Part shown: positions 19,481 through 28,963 of the stretch, one piece after another
Layout of the letters: each line of letters starts with the position of its first letter
Position numbering within the stretch: the first letter of the stretch is position 1
Translations under genes and position numbers: made by a program
Notes under the pieces: model-generated
Told to the model about the DNA's origin: nothing
Databases searched by the model: none
Seen by the model: the letters and a program-made list of their open reading frames with translations, nothing else
Source: Akkermansia massiliensis
Lineage (GTDB): Bacteria > Verrucomicrobiota > Verrucomicrobiia > Verrucomicrobiales > Akkermansiaceae
Reading direction: 5' to 3'
NCBI RefSeq assembly: GCF_018847375.1
Contig: NZ_CP072036.1
Coordinates: 930,001-994,000, forward strand
Length of the DNA: 64,000 nucleotides

Positions 19481-20530
19481 ATGAACAATTTGCTGTTAGC
19501 AAACATCTCCAACGCCACCGCCTGGGGGACCATCCTGGTGATCGTCCTCGTCATCTTTCTGGTCATCTTCTTCGCCATCATCGCCAAATTCTTCAAGACA
19601 TGGCTGCGCGCGCGCCTCGCGAAAGCCCCTGTCTCCATGAGCAACATGCTGGGAATGTGGCTCCGCAAAGTGCCCTACCCCCTGGTAGTGGACACCCGCA
19701 TCACGGCGGCCAAGGCCGGACTGGACATCAGCACGGATGAACTGGAAGCCCACTTCCTGGCCGGCGGCGACATCGTGGACTGCGTCCTCGCCCTGATTGC
19801 TGCGGAAAAAGCCGGCATCCCGCTGAGCTATGACCGTGCCTGCGCCATTGACCTGGCCGTGAAAGGCACGTCCAAGACCGTGCTGGAAGCCGTGCGAACC
19901 TCCATCAACCCCCGCGTCATCGACTGCCCGAACCCCAGCTCCGGCCAGACGCGCCTGACGGCGGTGGCCCGTGACGGCATTGCCGTGGCAGTGCGTGCCC
20001 GCGTGACGGTGCGCACCAACCTGGACCTTTTCGTAGGCGGCGCCACGGAAGAAACGGTGGTCGCCCGCGTCGGGGAAGGCATCGTCTCCGCCGTAGGCTC
20101 CGCGCCCTCCTACAAGGATGTTCTGGAAAAGCCGGAGGTAATCTCCCGCACCGTGAGCGACAAGGGCGTAGACGCCGCCACGGCGTTTGAAGTGCTTTCC
20201 ATTGACATTGCAGACGTGGACGTGGCCGGCAACGTGGGCGCGCGCCTCCAGGCCGAACAGGCGGAAGCGGACAAGCAGATTGCCCAGGCCAAGGCGGAAG
20301 TCCGCCGCGCCGCAGCCGTAGCCACGGAACAGGAAATGGCCGCCAAAACGCAGGAAATGCGCGCCAAGGTGGTGGAAGCGGAAGCCCAGATTCCCATGGC
20401 CATGGCGGAAGCCTTCCGCAACGGCAACCTGGGAGTGCTGGATTATGCCCGCTACCAGAACGTAGTGGCCGATACCAAGATGAGGGATTCCATTGCCAAG
20501 CCGGATGCTTCCCCCTCTTCCATTAAATAA
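19481..20530 (+). CDS. floA: Flotillin-like protein FloA (SPFH family)
   Basis: The 349-residue protein has an N-terminal membrane hairpin or anchor ([18 protein letters not shown]), an SPFH domain, and a C-terminal Ala/Glu-rich coiled coil ([19 protein letters not shown]). It matches the FloA/YqfA group by the [12 protein letters not shown] and LEAHFLAGG blocks. FloA proteins gather in membrane microdomains and assist membrane-associated processes. The start at 19481 is preferred because AAGGA lies 4 bases upstream of it. Confidence 0.92.
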   Translation: MNNLLLANISNATAWGTILVIVLVIFLVIFFAIIAKFFKTWLRARLAKAPVSMSNMLGMWLRKVPYPLVVDTRITAAKAGLDISTDELEAHFLAGGDIVDCVLALIAAEKAGIPLSYDRACAIDLAVKGTSKTVLEAVRTSINPRVIDCPNPSSGQTRLTAVARDGIAVAVRARVTVRTNLDLFVGGATEETVVARVGEGIVSAVGSAPSYKDVLEKPEVISRTVSDKGVDAATAFEVLSIDIADVDVAGNVGARLQAEQAEADKQIAQAKAEVRRAAAVATEQEMAAKTQEMRAKVVEAEAQIPMAMAEAFRNGNLGVLDYARYQNVVADTKMRDSIAKPDASPSSIK

Positions 20531-20537
20531 ATTCTCA

Positions 20538-20575
20538 GGCCACCGGAGAGACCGGATTTTCTCTCCGGTGGCCCT
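20538..20575 (+). terminator. Perfect 14-base hairpin between floA and the next gene
   Basis: GGCCACCGGAGAGA (20538-20551) pairs fully with TCTCTCCGGTGGCC (20560-20573). The tail is C/T-rich rather than a pure T run, so it may be a partial terminator that reduces expression of the gene at 20585. Confidence 0.65.
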
Positions 20576-20584
20576 TCCTCCTTT

Positions 20585-21235
20585 ATGGATTCACTGGCAT
20601 ACATGCTCGCCTCCGGCGGCGATGACGACAGCCTGAAGCTCTGGTTCTGGCTGATCGTGGGGGCGATCTTTCTCATCAAGAAAGTAATTGAGTTTTTAAA
20701 ACCAAAAGAAAAAGATGAGGAAACGCCCGTCCTGGACACGGAAGACCATCATGAAAAACGCGTGAAGGAAGTCATTGCGGAAATGCGCCGGACCAATCCG
20801 CAGCCGCGGCAGCCACAGCCGGCACGGCCACAGGCTCCGGCGCGCGCTCCGCGCCCCTCCGCCCCACCCGTGGAGCTTCCCACTCCCGCCGTGGCCCGCA
20901 AGCGCCGGCCTGAACCGGAACCCAAGCCGGAGTGGACGGCGGAAACCGCCCAGCAAACCGCCCAGAACGTGCTGGAACGCTACGTAAAGGCCACGGAAGA
21001 AGCCCGGCAGTCCATGCGTTCCCTGTCTGACGCGGAACAGGCCGCCCTGCATCGTTTGCAGGAAAGGGAAATGAAGGAAAGCCGGCCTGAACCGCTTCCC
21101 ACGGTCGCCGCGTCCGAACCTCTTTCCCTGAAAAACTCCCTGCGCCGTTCCCAATCCTTGAAAACGGCCATTCTTTATCAGGAAATCCTGGGCAAGCCCA
21201 GAGCGCTCCGGGGCATTTCCTTCAGCGGGGAATAA
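20585..21235 (+). CDS. Membrane-anchored protein with disordered proline-rich region, unknown function
   Basis: The 216-residue product has one hydrophobic segment near the N-terminus (LWFWLIVGAIFLIKKVI). A long Pro/Arg/Ala-rich stretch (QPRQPQPARPQAPARAPRP) follows, then a helical region, and the end is LRGISFSGE. It follows floA by 54 bases on the same strand with a strong hairpin between them, so it may be a flotillin-linked gene with lowered expression. No family is recognised; the floA link rests on position only. Confidence 0.65.
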   Translation: MDSLAYMLASGGDDDSLKLWFWLIVGAIFLIKKVIEFLKPKEKDEETPVLDTEDHHEKRVKEVIAEMRRTNPQPRQPQPARPQAPARAPRPSAPPVELPTPAVARKRRPEPEPKPEWTAETAQQTAQNVLERYVKATEEARQSMRSLSDAEQAALHRLQEREMKESRPEPLPTVAASEPLSLKNSLRRSQSLKTAILYQEILGKPRALRGISFSGE

Positions 21236-21529
21236 TAGAGGGGAGGAGGGGGTTTCTCCCTCCGTCCATTCAAAAACCGGTTTTTCCTGGATTTGAAGGA
21301 AAGTTTTCAGAATATTTTTATCGGAAAGGTTGTATGAAGGCCGGGAAACCGGACAAGTCCGGCTGGATGGAAAGCTCATCTTGAAGCCCGCAGGGCGGGT
21401 AAATCTGGAAGATGGACGAATCAACCTTTCATTCCCAGTCGGAGGCGCTCGTCCATGCCGCGGCAACTCCTGCCTTTTTCTTCATTCCCCCTTGCCTGGA
21501 AAGGAAAGGGGAGGTACCCTTCACCCGCA
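21236..21529 (+). other. Leader region upstream of thiG with several hairpins
   Basis: This 294-base stretch contains CCGGAC-AA-GTCCGG (21349-21362), CCCGC-AGG-GCGGG (21388-21399), and CCCCTT pairing with AAGGGG (about 21488-21511) just before the start. I do not find the conserved TPP (Thi-box) core, so no known riboswitch is called. Confidence 0.3.
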
Positions 21530-22312
21530 ATGACAGATTCACCTTTGCAGATAGCCGGACGCCAATTCACCTCCCGCCTGATGGTGGGAACGGGAAAGTT
21601 TTCTTCCAATGAGAGCATGAAAGAAGCTCTGGAAGCTTCCGGCTCCCAAATTGTGACGGTGGCTCTGCGCCGGGCGGACCTGACGGGCTCCCATGACCCC
21701 GCCGCCAATATTCTGGATTTCATCGACCCTGAAAAATACCTTATTCTCCCGAACACCAGCGGAGCGACAACGGCGGAAGAAGCCGTGCGACTGGCGCGAC
21801 TGGCGGCGGCAGCCGGACTCCCCAACTGGATCAAGCTGGAAATCCATCCGGACGCCCAGTATTTGATGCCGGACCCCATTGAAACGCTGAAAGCGGCGGA
21901 AATCCTGGTCAGGGAAGGCTTCACGGTGCTTCCCTACATCAATGCGGACCCCGTGCTGGCCAAACGCCTCCAGGAAGCCGGAGCGGCAGCCGTCATGCCT
22001 CTGGGCGCTCCCATAGGCACCAACAAGGGCGTGCTGACCAGGGAGCTGATCAACATCATCATTGAACAGGCCGTCGTGCCCGTAGTGGTGGACGCCGGGC
22101 TGGGAGCCCCCAGCCATGCGGCGGAAGCCCTGGAGATGGGGGCGGACGCCGTGCTCGTCAATACGGCCATCGCCGCCGCCGGAGACCCCGCCTCCATGGC
22201 GGAAGCGTTCGCGCTGGCCTGCCGCGCCGGGCGCATGGCCCATCTGGCCGGCCTTCCCGCCGTTTCCGTCCGGGCTGCCGCCACCAGCCCCCTCACTTCC
22301 TTCCTGCATTAA
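21530..22312 (+). CDS. thiG: Thiazole synthase
   Basis: The 260-residue TIM-barrel enzyme makes the thiazole phosphate moiety of thiamine from deoxyxylulose phosphate, dehydroglycine and ThiS thiocarboxylate. The conserved MVGTGKF is seen near the N-terminus, followed by TVALRRADL, the [15 protein letters not shown] block and [12 protein letters not shown]. The ATG at 21530 gives the normal length; the frame is open 25 codons further upstream. No thiS, thiF or thiH gene sits beside it. The gene converges with the APC permease gene. Confidence 0.95.
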   Translation: MTDSPLQIAGRQFTSRLMVGTGKFSSNESMKEALEASGSQIVTVALRRADLTGSHDPAANILDFIDPEKYLILPNTSGATTAEEAVRLARLAAAAGLPNWIKLEIHPDAQYLMPDPIETLKAAEILVREGFTVLPYINADPVLAKRLQEAGAAAVMPLGAPIGTNKGVLTRELINIIIEQAVVPVVVDAGLGAPSHAAEALEMGADAVLVNTAIAAAGDPASMAEAFALACRAGRMAHLAGLPAVSVRAAATSPLTSFLH

Positions 22313-22356
22313 AAGTGCAACGGGAGGGAAAGCGTTTCTTTCCTAACCCCCACAGC

Positions 22357-23661
22357 CTAGGAAGCCTTGGAAGCCCCCTTCGCCAGCTTTTTGCGAATGA
22401 AAAATTCCAGAATGAAACAGGCGGCCACAAACAGGAGGATCAGCGGAATCAGATAAGGCTGGCTGAAGAACATCTGGTAGAAAAAGGCTCCCAGAATAAA
22501 CAGCATCAGCAGGAACCCGAGGATGATCAGCAGCGCGTTCCCCTGCGTCTCTTTCCGGAGCCGCCAATGGGCAACGAACACCGCCAGGTAGCTGATCAGG
22601 AAACAGGCCCCCGCCAGATTGGCGATGGCTACCAGGTTAAAGGCATTCGTCATCACCAGAATGCCCAGCAGAAGATAGAAAAAGCCTTCCGTGCCGCTGC
22701 CCCAGAAAGGCTGCTTGAAGATGGCTCCCAGCTGGCCGTTGCGCGCCAGTGCCCGGGAAATGTCCAGCATGCTGAACATGGTGGCGTTAATGGCTGACGC
22801 CGTGGCAATGAGCGCCGCCACGGATACGGCCATGAAGCCCCACACGCCCAGCACGGGATAGGCGGCCTGCGCCACGGCGGTTTCCGTGTGGCTTTCCAGG
22901 GAAGTGGCGGGAACGTTGGTCAGCACTACGTAGGAAAGCACCAGGTACAGAACCAGCACGATGCCGATAGCCAGGAAAATGGCCTTGGGCAATGTTTTGG
23001 AAGGATTTTTCAGATTGCCCGCCGTATTGGCCATCATGCCGTAGCCGGCAAACGCGAAAAACGTCAGTCCCACGCTCCCCAGCAGCCCGTCCAGTCCTTT
23101 CACCGGAATGGGGTCCGCGCCCACTGGCACGGAAGAACCGAAGCTGGCAAGCATCAGAACCGTCAGAATAAGCAGCTTGAACGCCACCATCACCACCTCC
23201 GACTTCCCTACGGCCTTGGCTCCTCCCATGTTCAATGCTCCCAGCAGCAGAATGGCCACGCTGGCGAAAAGGGCGGTGGAATAGATGTTGGTTAATTCGT
23301 CCGGCAAAAACAGGCGGGACGCATAGGCCCCGAAGGACTTGGCGACCAGGGCCACGGTAATGACCAGCGTTCCCAGGTAAATCAGCGTCAGCGCGCCGGA
23401 GAGGGTCTTATGGGAAAAAGCCTCGTTGAAATAATCCATGATTCCTCCGGAACCGGGATAACGGGAACCCAGCTTGGCGTAGGTATAACCGGAAAGCAGG
23501 GCCGCGACGCCTCCCAGCAGGAAGGACCAGTACACGTTTTTGCCCGCCATCAGGGTCGCCTGACCCATGAGGGCGAAAATTCCCGCTCCTACCATGGAAC
23601 CTATTCCCAATGCAATCACGCTCCACAGGGATAAATATTCTTTTGGAGCCTTCCCGTGCAT
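22357..23661 (-). CDS. APC-superfamily amino acid permease
   Basis: The 434-residue protein has about 12 hydrophobic helices and the family signature in helix 1 (GIGSMVGAGIFALMG), so it is an inner-membrane amino acid or amine transporter. The ATG at 23661 (MHGKAPKEYLSLWS) places the first helix at the normal distance. In-frame starts up to 23754 would add a polar tail and run almost to the divergent HAD gene. The substrate cannot be assigned. Confidence 0.87.
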   Translation of the reverse strand: MHGKAPKEYLSLWSVIALGIGSMVGAGIFALMGQATLMAGKNVYWSFLLGGVAALLSGYTYAKLGSRYPGSGGIMDYFNEAFSHKTLSGALTLIYLGTLVITVALVAKSFGAYASRLFLPDELTNIYSTALFASVAILLLGALNMGGAKAVGKSEVVMVAFKLLILTVLMLASFGSSVPVGADPIPVKGLDGLLGSVGLTFFAFAGYGMMANTAGNLKNPSKTLPKAIFLAIGIVLVLYLVLSYVVLTNVPATSLESHTETAVAQAAYPVLGVWGFMAVSVAALIATASAINATMFSMLDISRALARNGQLGAIFKQPFWGSGTEGFFYLLLGILVMTNAFNLVAIANLAGACFLISYLAVFVAHWRLRKETQGNALLIILGFLLMLFILGAFFYQMFFSQPYLIPLILLFVAACFILEFFIRKKLAKGASKAS

Positions 23662-23778
23662 AAGGGAATTAGAGAGCTTACAGGGACGGAACGTTGACCT
23701 TTCCATACGAGATGACACGTCCTGCCGGTCCGGAACGCCCCGCAGCGTCATCATGACTATTCAGGCACGGCTTTCCCC

Positions 23779-23807
23779 TTGAACCGTCCGCAGGCGGCAT
23801 GTAGGGT
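23779..23807 (+). promoter_or_regulatory. Promoter for HAD phosphatase gene, leaderless arrangement
   Basis: TTGAAC (23779-23784), a 17-base spacer and TAGGGT (23802-23807), with 7 bases to the ATG at 23815. Confidence 0.5.
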
Positions 23808-23814
23808 ACGGCTG

Positions 23815-24480
23815 ATGATCAAAACCGCCATTTTTGATTTTGACGGAACGCTTGCGGATACCATACCCCTGTGCCGGGAAGCCTTCCGCCGCGCCGTCCG
23901 GGAACTGGACGGCAGAACGTTGACGGATGAGGAAATCGAACGCCAGTTCGGGCCGGACGACCTGGGCGTCATCCAAAGACTGCTTCCCGGAAAGCCGGAA
24001 CTGCACGAAAAAGGCAGGGAACTGTTCCTCCGCTATTACCGTGAGCTGCATCCGGAACTGGCGCCCACTCCCTTCCCCGGGGCGGCCGGACTGCTGCACG
24101 CCCTGCGCAGCCGCGGCATCCGTCTGGCCATGGTCACCGGCAAACGCCTGGAAAGCGCGGAGATTTCCCTTCAATTTTTCCATCTGGCCGAGTTCTTCCC
24201 CATTCTGGAAACAGGCTCCCCTGAGGGCGGCGTGAAGCCGGACCGCATCAGGCGGGCGCTGGACCGCCTGGACTCTTCCGCCGGGGAAGCCATCTACATC
24301 GGGGATTCCCCCACGGACGTGGACGCATGCCGCGCCGTTCCCATCCGCATTCTTGCCGCAGGATGGGCCGCGGAGGCGGATGTAAAGGGGCTCGAAGAAC
24401 GGAAGCCTGACTACCTCCTGACCCGCTTTGAAGACCTGGACCGCTTTTTCCGGGAACATGATGGGAATGAGGGCCTTTAA
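23815..24480 (+). CDS. HAD-superfamily hydrolase, phosphoglycolate phosphatase-like
   Basis: The 221-residue protein has HAD motif I FDFDGTLADT at residues 7-16, motif II in MVTGK, a lysine in GGVKPDR, and motif IV YIGDSPTDVDA. It should remove a phosphate from a small metabolite in the cytosol. Phosphoglycolate is the usual guess for this subgroup but is not proven. It is related to the HAD protein at 61458, which shares the motif order and the similar C-terminal AAWG...D(I/V)(K/R)GLEE block. Confidence 0.85.
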   Translation: MIKTAIFDFDGTLADTIPLCREAFRRAVRELDGRTLTDEEIERQFGPDDLGVIQRLLPGKPELHEKGRELFLRYYRELHPELAPTPFPGAAGLLHALRSRGIRLAMVTGKRLESAEISLQFFHLAEFFPILETGSPEGGVKPDRIRRALDRLDSSAGEAIYIGDSPTDVDACRAVPIRILAAGWAAEADVKGLEERKPDYLLTRFEDLDRFFREHDGNEGL

Positions 24481-24539
24481 TATTGCAATCCCGCAGGAAA
24501 TCGGACACCATTACTCACCCCGTTAACACCAATCCTTCC

Positions 24540-25652
24540 ATGACTCCTCAGAAAGAATCCGGAAAAGAGGGCCTGAAAATCCTGCTCATGCTCGCCAGCG
24601 TCATCGTCATCACGGCCGGGCTGCAGGCGGGGAAGCCGGTGCTGCTCCCCATCGTCCTGTCCGGCTTTCTGGCGATCGTCAGTTACCCGCTGACCACTTT
24701 TTTCAAGGGACGTCTTCGTTTTCCGCACTGGCTGGCGGTAACCTTCACGGTGATCATGGACTTCGGCATTCTTGTGGGCCTGGCCTATCTGGCCCAGTAC
24801 CTGGGGCAGGACCTGGCCCGGACGGTCACGGTCAAATACCAGCCCCTGATGATGGAGAAAATCCACGAACTCCGCGCCTTCCTCATTGAACGTGACTGGA
24901 ACAATCTGGCGGACCAGATGCTTCAGGAACTCCCGGACCTGCTCAACGGGCAGCGCATCGTGGCGTTCTCCACGGGGGTGATGGGGCAGCTCGCCTCCAT
25001 GCTGACCTTCACCACCCTGATTCTGATCCTGATGACCTTCTTCCTGGGAGAAGCCCCCCGCTTCCGGATGAACATCAACAAACTGGGCAACAACAGCGAC
25101 ACGGGCATCCGCAAATTTTCCAAAGCTCTGGCCGGAGTCCAGAAATACCTGATTATCAAGACCTTAATTAGCGCAGCCACCGGACTACTGGCCTTCCTGC
25201 TCTGCTATTACATGAAGGTGGACTTCCCGCTGCTGTGGGGCATCGTGGCCTTCGCGCTCAACTTCATCCCCACCTTCGGCTCCATCATCGCGGCCATTCC
25301 CCCCACCTTGCTCGCCATGCTCCTGATCAGCCCCACCGCGGGCATCATCGTAGCCGGCGGCTACCTGGTGATCAACACGGTCCTGGGGAGCTGCCTGGAA
25401 CCCATGCTGCTGGGCCGCCAATTCGGCATCGTGACAAGCATGGTCCTGCTCTCCGTCATCTTCTGGGGCTGGGTATGGGGCCCCATCGGCATGCTGCTGG
25501 CCGTCCCCATCACCATGCTGATCAAGCTCGGGCTGGAAAGCTCCAAGGATCTCGCCTGGATCGCCCAGCTCATCGACAACCCCCCTACGCCCAGATTCCC
25601 GCTCCCTCCTCTCCATTCCGGGAAAACCAACGAAAGCACAACCAAGGAATAA
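24540..25652 (+). CDS. AI-2E family transporter (PerM-like)
   Basis: The 370-residue protein has several N-terminal membrane segments, a soluble middle part, and a C-terminal membrane block with the family pattern FALNFIPTFGSIIAAIPP. Members of this family export varied substrates, and some act as Na+/H+ antiporters, so the AI-2 name should not be read as the function. The ATG at 24540 is preferred over a TTG 57 bases upstream. The gene ends 3 bases before lysA, so the pair is probably cotranscribed. Confidence 0.85.
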   Translation: MTPQKESGKEGLKILLMLASVIVITAGLQAGKPVLLPIVLSGFLAIVSYPLTTFFKGRLRFPHWLAVTFTVIMDFGILVGLAYLAQYLGQDLARTVTVKYQPLMMEKIHELRAFLIERDWNNLADQMLQELPDLLNGQRIVAFSTGVMGQLASMLTFTTLILILMTFFLGEAPRFRMNINKLGNNSDTGIRKFSKALAGVQKYLIIKTLISAATGLLAFLLCYYMKVDFPLLWGIVAFALNFIPTFGSIIAAIPPTLLAMLLISPTAGIIVAGGYLVINTVLGSCLEPMLLGRQFGIVTSMVLLSVIFWGWVWGPIGMLLAVPITMLIKLGLESSKDLAWIAQLIDNPPTPRFPLPPLHSGKTNESTTKE

Positions 25653-25655
25653 TCC

Positions 25656-26945
25656 ATGCATTCATTCGCATATAAAAACGGCACGCTCTACTGTGAAAAT
25701 GTCAACCTCCAGGAACTGGCGGACAAGGAAGGCACCCCCCTGTACGTCTATAGCAAGCAGACCATTCTGAACCATTTCCACCGCCTCAGGGAAGCCCTGG
25801 CGCCCCTTAACGCGGAAGTGGCCTACGCCGTCAAGGCCAGCTCCAACATCGCCATCCTGAACCTCATGGCCCGCAATGGCGCGGGGTTCGACATCGTTTC
25901 CGGCGGAGAACTCTTTCGCGTCCTCAAGGCCGGCGGAGACCCTTCCAAATGCACCTATGCCGGCGTGGGAAAAACAGAGGAGGAAATCCGCTACGCCCTG
26001 GAACAGGGCATTTACTGCTTCAATGTGGAATCGGAGGCGGAACTGCGCGCCATTGACGCCATCGCCGCGTCCATGGGAGTGAAAGCTCCGGTAGCCGTGC
26101 GCGTCAATCCCAATGTGGAGGCGGGGACGCACAAATACATCACCACCGGGAAGGCTGAAAACAAATTCGGCGTGGACTTTGAACTCATTGAACCTCTTTA
26201 CGAGATGGCGGCCCGCGAACTTCCGAACCTCCAACTCAAGGGCCTGCAGATGCACATCGGCTCCCAGCTCACCCAGGCGAAACCCTTCCTGGAAGCCGTC
26301 AGGAAAGTGGCTCCGCTGGCCGCCGCGCTGAAAGAAAAGCACGGCATCGAATTCTTCTCCATCGGCGGCGGCATCGGCATCGTTTACCAGGATACGCTGG
26401 ATTCCGGCGTCAAGGAATGGTGGAATGAAGACTGCGCCCAGCTCACGCTGAGCACTTACGCCCAGGCCGTCGTTCCCACCCTCCAGCCTCTGGGCCTGCA
26501 TATCATCGTGGAACCGGGACGCCTCATCGTGGGAAATGCGGGCGCGCTCATCACCCGCTGCCTGTATGAAAAGACTGGAAAGGCCAAAACCTTTAAAATC
26601 GTGGATGCGGGCATGAACGACCTCATCCGCCCCGCCCTCTACCAGGGGTATCATGAAATCATCCCGGTCAGGGAACACCTCTCCGAATCCTGCATCACTA
26701 CGGACGTCGTGGGCCCCATCTGCGAATCCGGGGACTTCCTGGCCCAGAACAGGGACATGACGGACGTGCGCCAGGGAGAACTCCTGGCCGTGCTGTCCGC
26801 CGGCGCCTACGGTTTTTCCATGTCCTCCAACTACAATTCCCGCCCCATGGCGGAAGAAGTGCTGGTGGACGGAAACCAGTGGAACGTCATCCGCAGCCGC
26901 CAGACCTGGGAAGACCTCATCCGGGGGGAATCCATTCCGGAATAA
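25656..26945 (+). CDS. lysA: Diaminopimelate decarboxylase
   Basis: This 429-residue PLP enzyme decarboxylates meso-diaminopimelate to lysine. The PLP lysine is K60 in YAVKASSN. GGGIGIVY, EPGRLIVGNAG and the CESGDF active-site motif are all present. The start at 25656 is preceded by AAGG within the end of the upstream gene. Confidence 0.95.
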   Translation: MHSFAYKNGTLYCENVNLQELADKEGTPLYVYSKQTILNHFHRLREALAPLNAEVAYAVKASSNIAILNLMARNGAGFDIVSGGELFRVLKAGGDPSKCTYAGVGKTEEEIRYALEQGIYCFNVESEAELRAIDAIAASMGVKAPVAVRVNPNVEAGTHKYITTGKAENKFGVDFELIEPLYEMAARELPNLQLKGLQMHIGSQLTQAKPFLEAVRKVAPLAAALKEKHGIEFFSIGGGIGIVYQDTLDSGVKEWWNEDCAQLTLSTYAQAVVPTLQPLGLHIIVEPGRLIVGNAGALITRCLYEKTGKAKTFKIVDAGMNDLIRPALYQGYHEIIPVREHLSESCITTDVVGPICESGDFLAQNRDMTDVRQGELLAVLSAGAYGFSMSSNYNSRPMAEEVLVDGNQWNVIRSRQTWEDLIRGESIPE

Positions 26946-27244
26946 CCTCCCTCATTTCATCTTTCTCCACTTTCAACAGGGCGTCTCACGAAGGTAAAAA
27001 CCGGAAGGGGGGGGGCGTCCCTTTTCCTATTATTCCATGTTGACGGAAAAAATCATTTTCCCTTTCCTCCACGCTGTCGCTTCACTTTCATCCTTCCGGC
27101 GGCAGCGCCGCCTTCAGTAATACTAATTCGGTTCCACGCCCACCATTGACCCGCTAGGGGAACATGACGGCACGGAAAAGCCTTCAACCCGCCGCGAGAC
27201 GAGAAAAAACGATATTTTTCCGCCTCCCTGGCCGTATACTGAAA
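26946..27244 (+). other. Intergenic region with G9 homopolymer
   Basis: Nine consecutive Gs lie at 27007-27015, and TTGACG at 27044 could be part of a promoter. A TATACT occurs just before the next ATG without a good -35 box. No coding region is seen. Confidence 0.4.
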
Positions 27245-28771
27245 ATGAAATACTACCTGCGGACAGCATGCGGCGTCATCCTGGGGGCAATAGCCTGCGT
27301 GCAAGGCTTTGGAGCTACGGCCCATCATGACAGCTGCATCCAGGAAGGCTGGAAAGAGGAAATTCCCCAGCCGGTTTACCCTGACAAAGACCTCGTGGAC
27401 CTTTACCATAAAACATGGGAAATCGCGGCCGGACGGGTAAGAAAAGGCCCTGAGGGCCTTCCCGGGTCGCCCTACATGGATGAAAACTGTTACGAAGACC
27501 AAATCTGGATTTGGGATACCTGTTTCATGGTGCTCTTCGCCAAGTATGCGCCGCATTCATTCCCCGGAGAGGGAAGCATGGACAACCTGTACAAGCCCAT
27601 TTGGGATAAGGAAAAAACTCCGCTCCGCATTCACCTCGTGGACAACCCTCCGTTATTCGCATGGGTTGAAAAGGAATATTACGACTTTACCGGAAACAAA
27701 AACCGCATCCATGAAATCCTGAATCGGAAACAGTACCTTCAAAAACATTTTGACTGGTTTGCCAATGCCAAAGCGGGGGAACGTTTCGAATGCTCTCCCC
27801 AAAACATCTACCTGAACGCCATCGGTGAAGATGGCTTTACATGGACGGGGGGCGCCAGCGGAATGGACAACACGCCCAGAGGCCGGGACGCAGGCGGCTA
27901 CAATAAGATTTTATGGATTGACGCCATTTCCCAGCAAGCCCTGAGCGCACGCTGCATGGCCCAATTGGAACAATCACTGGGCAATGCAGACGCAGCCGGG
28001 AAATGGGAGGCCATCTACCGCAAGCTGAAAGACAAAATAAACGAACTGTACTGGGATGAGCAGGACGGGTTCTACTATGATGTGGCGATAGAAAACAGGC
28101 AGCCCTGCCGCATCAGGACAATGGCCTCCTATTGGCCACTTTTAGCCGGAGTCGCTTCGCCGGCCCAGGCGGAAAAGATGGTAAAATACCTTCTGGACCC
28201 GCAGGAATTCGGTGGAGACTACCCGACGCCCACCCTTTCCCGCAGGGATAAGGACTACCATGGCCAAACCGGGGATTACTGGCGCGGCGGCATCTGGCTG
28301 CCCACCACGTACATGACCGTCAAGGCGCTTGAAGAATACGGCTACCATGAAGAAGCCGACACGATCGCTGAAAAAATCATCCGCCAGCAGCTTGCCGCTT
28401 ACCATGGCATCAAACCGCACACGATATGGGAATGCTACAGCCCCAGTTCCAACGAGCCGTCTACCGAACATGGACGCAGGGCCCGGCCGGAATTTTGCGG
28501 CTGGTCGGCGCTGGGCCCCATTTCCCTCTTCATTGAAAACGTTCTGGGCTTCCATAAGATTTCTGCACTACGGAATGAAGTCCAGTGGAGATTGAAAAGG
28601 GAGAAAGGCAGGCACGGATTAAAAAATCTTCATTTCGGGACGACTACGACTGACATCGTTTTTGACGGCAAAAACACCGTTGGCGTAACAAGCAACAACC
28701 CTTATTCCCTAGTGATTAACGGCAAAAAATACGCCATCAAACCCGGCACCACTTCCATCATCCTGAAATAA
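27245..28771 (+). CDS. Exported GH63/GH37-like (alpha/alpha)6-barrel glycoside hydrolase
   Basis: The 508-residue protein has a signal peptide (YYLRTACGVILGAIACVQGFGA). The enzyme domain shows hallmarks of trehalase/GH63-type barrels: IWIWDTCFMV early, GGASGMDNTPRGRD in the middle, GDYWRGGIWLPTTYM, and GWSALGPISLF near the end. Such enzymes hydrolyse alpha-linked glucose- or mannose-type oligosaccharides, but the actual linkage cannot be told. It probably acts in the periplasm. The ATG at 27245 fits the signal peptide; the frame is open to 27164 without a plausible leader. Confidence 0.8.
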   Translation: MKYYLRTACGVILGAIACVQGFGATAHHDSCIQEGWKEEIPQPVYPDKDLVDLYHKTWEIAAGRVRKGPEGLPGSPYMDENCYEDQIWIWDTCFMVLFAKYAPHSFPGEGSMDNLYKPIWDKEKTPLRIHLVDNPPLFAWVEKEYYDFTGNKNRIHEILNRKQYLQKHFDWFANAKAGERFECSPQNIYLNAIGEDGFTWTGGASGMDNTPRGRDAGGYNKILWIDAISQQALSARCMAQLEQSLGNADAAGKWEAIYRKLKDKINELYWDEQDGFYYDVAIENRQPCRIRTMASYWPLLAGVASPAQAEKMVKYLLDPQEFGGDYPTPTLSRRDKDYHGQTGDYWRGGIWLPTTYMTVKALEEYGYHEEADTIAEKIIRQQLAAYHGIKPHTIWECYSPSSNEPSTEHGRRARPEFCGWSALGPISLFIENVLGFHKISALRNEVQWRLKREKGRHGLKNLHFGTTTTDIVFDGKNTVGVTSNNPYSLVINGKKYAIKPGTTSIILK

Positions 28772-28900
28772 CACATCCTGATGTGCATTCCCGGATTTTC
28801 GAAAAAATCCGTGCCCCGGCATCAGCCCTGCGGCTTTCCGGTCCACCCCCGGCACGGGAGGCAGGGCTTCTTTATTCCCTTCAGGGCAAATCCCGTAAAG

Positions 28901-28929
28901 TTGCCTTGCGGACGCTTCTGGAATATACT
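28901..28929 (+). promoter_or_regulatory. Promoter for GH20 gene
   Basis: TTGCCT (28901-28906), a 17-base spacer and TATACT (28924-28929), with 34 bases before the ATG at 28964. This promoter has a conventional leader, unlike many others in the window. Confidence 0.65.
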
Positions 28930-28963
28930 ATTTACTGTGAAACTTTTTCCTCCCTTTCCCGTC

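Noticed and set aside
21330..21529. TPP riboswitch upstream of thiG
   Set aside because: I find no CTGAGA plus ACCTGATCTGGATAATGC-like core in the leader.
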